From the NCBI GenBank assembly GCA_046160725.1, contig JBJXHB010000183.1, forward strand, positions 1 through 9,555: a stretch of 9,555 bases of DNA, read 5' to 3'. Positions 6,371 through 9,555 of this stretch are shown here, one piece after another. Both the position numbers and the translations under genes were made by a program. The notes under the pieces are model-generated. The model worked only from the letters and a program-made list of their open reading frames with translations, searched no databases and was not told the origin of the DNA. Each line of letters starts with the position of its first letter. Within the stretch, counting starts at the first letter, position 1. The DNA is from JBJXHB01 sp046160725 (GTDB lineage Bacteria > Pseudomonadota > Gammaproteobacteria > Burkholderiales > Burkholderiaceae_C).

Positions 6371-6531
6371 CCACGCTGCGGGATGCCCCGGCCGGTGGCC
6401 CGTGGCGGCTGCGGCACACTGGGGTCGTGACCATCCCGCCTGCCTTCGCGATGCCCACGCAGCCGGCCCCTGCGGCCCCATTTGCCCAGGCGGCCCTGGC
6501 GACCGGCCGGGGGCATGCGCACCTGTCGACG
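6371..6531 (+). other. 161-bp gap between hpaH and the Bug receptor gene
   Basis: GC-rich sequence without a visible gene. An in-frame ATG at 6451 could extend the Bug protein by 27 residues, but it lacks a ribosome binding site and would bury the signal peptide. No T-run terminator after hpaH and no good promoter hexamers are visible. The gap is long compared with the tight junctions between hpaF-hpaH and bug-M81, so the downstream pair may be separately transcribed. Confidence 0.35.
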
Positions 6532-7503
6532 ATGCGGGCGCGGCTGGCCCGGCTGCTGCGGGTGGTCGCCATCGGCGCCGGCCTGCTGCCGGCGGCCGCC
6601 ATGGCCTGCAGCGGCAGCGTGGTGCGCATCATCGTGCCGGTGGTGCCCGGCGGGCCGATGGACAGCCTGGCCCGCAACCTGGCCCATGCGCTGGAGCAGG
6701 ACAGCGGCAAGCCCCATGTGGTCGAGAACCGCTCCGGCGGCATGACCATCCCGGCCTGGGACGCCGTGGCCAAGGCCGCGCCCGACGGCTGCACCCTGCT
6801 GGTGGCCAGCACCAGCGGCCGCACCGTGCTGCCCTGGCAGGTGGCCCGCCTGCCACTGGACCCGGCGCGCGACCTGGTGCCGGTGACGCCGCTGGCCGAC
6901 GTGCCGCAGGTGTTCGTGGCGCATCCGGCGACGGGCATCCGCTCGCTGGCCGACCTGGTGCAGCGGGCCCGGCGCGAGCCGGGTGGCGTGTCCATCGCCA
7001 TACCCACACCGGGCGCGCTGACGCACCTGGCCGCGCTGGCCTTGCAGCGCGAGGCCGGCATCCGGCTGAACGAGGTGCCCTACCGCGGCGGCGTGCCGGC
7101 CGCCCTGGCGGTGCGCAGCGGCGAGGTGGCGCTGATGTCGGCCGACGTGGGCGCCGTGCTGCCGCTGGTGCGCGCGGGCGAGCTGGTCGCCGTGGCCACA
7201 GCCGGTGCGCGGCGCCTGCCGCAGTTGCCGGACGTGCCCACGGTGGCCGAAGCCGGCTTCGGCGATCTGCAGGCCGTCAATGTGTATGCGCTGTTCGCGC
7301 CGGTCCGGCTGCCGACAGCGCAGCTGCTGTCCCTGCAGCAGCGCGTGGCCACCGCGCTGCAGCTGCCGGCGCTGGCCCTGCCGCTGCGACACATCGGCAT
7401 GGTGCCGCGCACGGCGACGCCGGCGGGCTTCGAGGCCGAGCTGCGCGCGGAAGAGGCGCGCCTGGCACCACTGGCACGCGCCGCGGCCAACCTGGCGCCG
7501 TGA
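6532..7503 (+). CDS. Bug/TctC-type periplasmic substrate-binding protein
   Basis: Periplasmic receptor of the tripartite tricarboxylate transporter (TTT) family, 323 residues, the usual size. The start at 6532 gives an N-terminal signal peptide: RARLARLLR, a hydrophobic core (VVAIGAGLLPAAA), and AMA before C26. Family features are RIIVPVVPGGPMDSLARNLA (32-51) with D44, VVENRSGG (63-70), DAVAKAAPDGCTLL (77-90), LTHLAALAL (163-171), VPYRGGVPAALA (182-193), and LPDVPTVAEAGF (232-243). Bug proteins bind carboxylates or other small anions; the ligand here is unknown. The first mature residue is Cys and there is one further Cys (C87), unusual for the family and compatible with a disulfide; the AMAC context is a poor lipobox. 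No TctA/TctB membrane genes are nearby. The stop overlaps the M81 gene (GTGA), indicating a functional pair. Confidence 0.92.
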   Translation: MRARLARLLRVVAIGAGLLPAAAMACSGSVVRIIVPVVPGGPMDSLARNLAHALEQDSGKPHVVENRSGGMTIPAWDAVAKAAPDGCTLLVASTSGRTVLPWQVARLPLDPARDLVPVTPLADVPQVFVAHPATGIRSLADLVQRARREPGGVSIAIPTPGALTHLAALALQREAGIRLNEVPYRGGVPAALAVRSGEVALMSADVGAVLPLVRAGELVAVATAGARRLPQLPDVPTVAEAGFGDLQAVNVYALFAPVRLPTAQLLSLQQRVATALQLPALALPLRHIGMVPRTATPAGFEAELRAEEARLAPLARAAANLAP

Positions 7504-8984
7504 CCACCGCCCGGCGCCGCCTGGCCGTCGCCCGCTTCTGGTTCGAGGGCAACAGCTTCGCACCGCGCCCGACCACGCAAGCGCAGTTCCAGGCCCGCGA
7601 GTGGCAGGCCGGCGCCGCCGCACTTCAGGCGGCCGAGGGCACCGATGCCGAGCTGGCCGCCGTCGCCGCGTTCGCACGCGCGCAGCCGGACTGGACCGTC
7701 AGCGTCAGCCACGCCTGCTCGGCCCACCCCGGCGGGCCGGTGCCGCGGGCGGACTTCGAAGACATCGTGACGCGCATCGTGGCGCCGTTGCGCGGCCCGG
7801 CCTGGGACGCGGTCTACCTGTCGCTGCACGGCGCGGCCGTGGTGGACGGCGTGGTGGAGCCGGAGCGGCAGCTGGTCCAGGCCGTGCGCGATGCGGTCGG
7901 CCCCGCGGTGCCCATCGGCGCCAGCTTCGACCTGCATGCCAACGCACCGCCCTGGGACCTGCTGCAGGCGGCATCGGTCTACCGCACCTATCCGCATGTG
8001 GACATGGCCGACACCGCCCGGCGGGTGCTGGCCCAGCTGGCGCGCATCGCGGCCGGCGCGCCCTGGCCGCGGGCGCTGCTGCGGCCGCTTCAGCTGCGCC
8101 TGCCGAGCTTCCAGATGCGCACCGCGGCCGGACCGATGGCGGACTTGCTGGCGCTGGCCGCGCGCCTGCAGGCCGCGCAGCCGGAGGCGCTGTGGGACCT
8201 GGCGGTGTTTGGCGGCTTCCCGTATGCGGACGTGCCGCAGGCCGGCGCCAGCGTGGCGGCCATCGGGCCCGGCAGCGCGGCGCTGCTGGAGGCCGCCGTG
8301 GCGACGCTGGCCGGTGCGCTGCAGGCCAGGGCAGGGGACTTCGACGTGCGGCTGCCCGATGCCCGTGCCGGCCTGCTGCAGGCCCTTGCCGCGCCACCGG
8401 GGCTGGTGGCGGTGACCGATCCGGCCGACAACCCGTATTCCGGCGGCGCGGCCGACACCCCCGGCCTGCTGGCCGCGCTGCTGCAATGGCGGGCCGACGA
8501 GCCTGCCGCGCGCGTACCGACGCTGCTGGCCTACCTGGCCGACCCGGCCGCCGTGGCTGCCGCGCACAGCGCTGGCACCGGCTCCCGCCTGGAGCTGTCA
8601 CTGGGCGGCCACACCAGCACCCGCTTCGGCGCGCCGGTGGCGGTATCCGCCCAAGTGCTGCGCCTGTGCCAGGCCCGCTTCACCCACCGCGGCCCGATGG
8701 AGCAGGGCCAGACCTTCGACCTGGGCCGCAGCGCGGCGCTGGACATCGACGGCCTGCAGCTCATCGTCACCGAGCAGGCCGGCCCGGCCAACGACCCGGC
8801 CTTCTTCGATGCCCATGACATCGCCCTGGGTGAGCTGCGGCTGCTGTGCGTCAAGGCCAAGAACCACTTCCGTGCGGCCTTCGAGCCCCTATGCAGCGCC
8901 ATCGTCGACGTCGACCTGCCGGGGCCGGCGATGGCCGACCTCGGGCAGCTGCCTTTTCGGCATCGGCCGGATGCTCCCGCCTGA
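7500..8984 (+). CDS. M81/MlrC-family metallopeptidase
   Basis: Cytosolic-looking zinc hydrolase of the MlrC (microcystinase C-like, M81) family, 494 residues, typical length, with no signal peptide. Start is GTG at 7500 overlapping the Bug stop (GTGA); the first in-frame Met is residue 169, well inside the fold. Motifs in order: ARFWFEGNSFAP (11-22), VYLSLHGAAVVDG (105-117), PIGASFDLHAN (138-148) carrying D144 and H146, YRTYPHVDMADTARR (161-175) carrying H166, DPADNPYSGGAADTP (307-321), and GGHTSTRFGAPV (369-380). D144, H146 and H166 are the likely metal ligands by analogy with MlrC. MlrC hydrolyses linear microcystin peptides, but most homologues have no known substrate, and some may act on non-peptide amides. 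Pairing with Bug receptors is common in Burkholderiales as I recall. A specific function is not assigned. Confidence 0.93.
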   Translation: MTTARRRLAVARFWFEGNSFAPRPTTQAQFQAREWQAGAAALQAAEGTDAELAAVAAFARAQPDWTVSVSHACSAHPGGPVPRADFEDIVTRIVAPLRGPAWDAVYLSLHGAAVVDGVVEPERQLVQAVRDAVGPAVPIGASFDLHANAPPWDLLQAASVYRTYPHVDMADTARRVLAQLARIAAGAPWPRALLRPLQLRLPSFQMRTAAGPMADLLALAARLQAAQPEALWDLAVFGGFPYADVPQAGASVAAIGPGSAALLEAAVATLAGALQARAGDFDVRLPDARAGLLQALAAPPGLVAVTDPADNPYSGGAADTPGLLAALLQWRADEPAARVPTLLAYLADPAAVAAAHSAGTGSRLELSLGGHTSTRFGAPVAVSAQVLRLCQARFTHRGPMEQGQTFDLGRSAALDIDGLQLIVTEQAGPANDPAFFDAHDIALGELRLLCVKAKNHFRAAFEPLCSAIVDVDLPGPAMADLGQLPFRHRPDAPA

Positions 8985-9068
8985 CAGGCCCGCGCGCTGC
9001 CGGCAGGCCGACGTCTTCGGGCTCTTTGCGGACGATGGACCCCGCTGCTCGCCCTTGATTGCGCGCGG

Positions 9069-9110
9069 CAAGGCTGGGGCCGACGGGCTGGGCGGCCAGA
9101 ATGAGGCGCC
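9069..9110 (+). repeat. Left arm of the inverted repeat (copy A)
   Basis: 29 bases identical to the reverse complement of copy B, then a variable step (AGAA in place of TGTGG) and the shared TGAGGCGCC. The outer flank (GCGCGCGG) does not match the outer flank of copy B. Confidence 0.85.
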
Positions 9111-9128
9111 TGTCCCTGCGGGCCACAC

Positions 9129-9150
9129 GGTCGCGCTTGCAAGCGCGACC
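9129..9150. terminator. 22-bp perfect palindrome followed by TTCTT
   Basis: GGTCGCGC and GCGCGACC (8-bp stem) flank a TTGCAA centre that is itself palindromic, and TTCTT follows at 9151-9155. As RNA from the + strand this is the best intrinsic terminator candidate downstream of the M81 gene, 144 bases after its stop. The T-tract is short and interrupted, so efficiency is uncertain. Confidence 0.45.
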
Positions 9151-9162
9151 TTCTTCCGCGCG

Positions 9163-9188
9163 GCTGGCAGCCCGCAGGGGCTGCCAGC
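9163..9188. repeat. 11-bp stem hairpin
   Basis: GCTGGCAGCCC (9163-9173) pairs perfectly with 9178-9188 across a GCAG loop. It is the longest perfect looped stem in the window and lies 12 bases after the preceding palindrome. Confidence 0.7.
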
Positions 9189-9241
9189 TGTTCGCGCTCC
9201 AGCCTGCGCTCCTCGCGAAACGGGGCGGCTGCGATCGCTCC

Positions 9242-9266
9242 GGGCTGCGCCTGAACGGCGCAGCCC
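9242..9266. repeat. 10-bp stem hairpin
   Basis: GGGCTGCGCC (9242-9251) pairs perfectly with 9257-9266 across a TGAAC loop, inside the inverted-repeat element. Confidence 0.7.
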
Positions 9267-9283
9267 ATAGATCGTTCTCGCCG

Positions 9284-9302
9284 GCCCGCCCTGCGGGCGG
9301 GC
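9284..9302. repeat. 8-bp stem hairpin
   Basis: GCCCGCCC (9284-9291) pairs with GGGCGGGC (9295-9302) across a three-base TGC loop, near the right arm of the element. Confidence 0.6.
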
Positions 9303-9323
9303 TGCCCCCGTGTCGCTCCGGTG

Positions 9324-9369
9324 CTCGGCGCCTCACCACAGGCCGCCCAGCCCGTCGGCCCCAGCCTTG
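9324..9369 (-). repeat. Right arm of the inverted repeat (copy B)
   Basis: Read on the - strand from 9369 it repeats copy A for 29 bases without a mismatch, then continues TGTGGTGAGGCGCCGAG, which is also found in copy C. It therefore links the two other copies and shows the full repeat unit is at least 46 bp. Confidence 0.85.
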
Positions 9370-9471
9370 TGGGTGCGCAGGAGGCACTTGGAACGTCGAA
9401 CACCGCACGCCCCAACTGCGCCCAGCAACCAGCACCGTGTTTGTCATCGGCCGCGCCCACCACTGCTCCAG

Positions 9472-9517
9472 CAAGGTCGGGGCTGGCGGGCTGGGTGGCC
9501 TGTGGTGAGGCGCCGAG
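9472..9517 (+). repeat. Third, diverged copy of the repeat (copy C)
   Basis: In the same orientation as copy A. Compared with copy B over 46 bases it differs at five positions, all within the first 29, and is identical over the last 17 (TGTGGTGAGGCGCCGAG, 9501-9517). It could be the left arm of a second element extending beyond the window. Confidence 0.8.
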
Positions 9518-9555
9518 TACCGCAAGCGCCGGGGCCCGCGCGCGTACCCGCGCGC

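Larger units (their letters stand above)
9069..9369. repeat. ~300-bp inverted-repeat element with four internal hairpins
   Basis: The first 29 bases (9069-9097, beginning CAAGGCTGGGG and ending GGGCGGCC) are the exact reverse complement of 9341-9369. Inward of each arm, TGAGGCGCC (9102-9110) and its complement (9327-9335) also match, separated from the core by a short variable step. Between the arms are perfect stems at 9129-9150, 9163-9188, 9242-9266 and 9284-9302. No transposase-like frame or target-site duplication is visible. It could be a non-autonomous (MITE-like) element or a REP/BIME-type intergenic repeat cluster; it could also simply act as a strong 3' boundary of the M81 transcript. 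Confidence 0.75.
8985..9555. other. 571-bp non-coding tail dominated by inverted repeats
   Basis: No gene is convincing here. Bases 8985-9068 are plain GC-rich spacer after the M81 gene. Bases 9069-9369 form a structured element bounded by inverted repeats with four internal hairpins. Bases 9370-9471 look unique. A third repeat copy runs from 9472 to about 9517, followed by a GCGCGC-rich segment to the end. Open frames on both strands give Arg/Pro/Gly/Ala-rich translations without any recognisable family, as expected from spurious frames at this GC content. Confidence 0.7.

Noticed and set aside
6451..6531. Upstream ATG start for the Bug receptor
   Set aside because: It adds 27 residues before the signal peptide and lacks a ribosome binding site. 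The ATG at 6532 gives a normal signal peptide and family length.
8531..9463. - strand open frames across the end of the M81 gene and the repeat element
   Set aside because: Their translations are Arg/Pro/Ala/Gly-rich, follow the inverted repeats and overlap the well-supported 3' end of the M81 gene. They look like spurious frames from repeat DNA.
9533..9555. GCGCGC-rich terminal segment as a palindrome or regulatory site
   Set aside because: The symmetry is only that of alternating GC sequence, and the window ends before any structure could be judged.
8985..9555. CRISPR array
   Set aside because: The repeats occur in opposite orientations at unequal distances and contain no regular spacer pattern; no cas gene is present.

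Overview
This 9.6-kb window is very GC-rich and every convincing gene reads on the + strand. It carries most of the lower homoprotocatechuate (3,4-dihydroxyphenylacetate) meta-cleavage pathway of 4-hydroxyphenylacetate/tyrosine catabolism. The base composition, the hpaG split into hpaG1 and hpaG2, and a Bug-type periplasmic receptor all suggest a betaproteobacterium, most likely of the order Burkholderiales. That placement is inference; no rRNA or other marker gene is present.

Layout. Bases 2-1461 hold hpaG1 (its 5' end lies outside the window) and hpaG2, joined by an ATGA overlap. A strong hairpin follows the hpaG2 stop. Next is a small secreted protein of unknown function (1541-1966) and a GC-rich leader without a visible Shine-Dalgarno. 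Then come hpaE (2135-3604), a four-helix MAPEG-family membrane protein (3643-4080), hpaD (4115-5038), hpaF (5070-5555) and hpaH (5552-6370). After a 161-bp gap, a Bug/TctC-type periplasmic binding protein (6532-7503) overlaps an M81/MlrC-type metallopeptidase gene (7500-8984) by GTGA. The last 571 bp are non-coding. They contain a roughly 300-bp element bounded by a perfect 29-bp inverted repeat and filled with hairpins, plus a third, diverged repeat copy near the window end.

How the genes work together. HpaD opens the ring of 3,4-dihydroxyphenylacetate. HpaE oxidises the resulting semialdehyde with NAD+. HpaF isomerises the product. HpaG1/HpaG2 decarboxylate and isomerise it again, and HpaH hydrates the 2-oxo-heptenedioate. 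The final aldolase (HpaI), the HpaBC hydroxylase, a dedicated transporter and a regulator are not in the window and must lie elsewhere. Three kinds of gene in the run are not part of the classical pathway: the secreted protein, the MAPEG protein and the Bug-M81 pair. They and the terminal repeat element are the parts most worth a second look.
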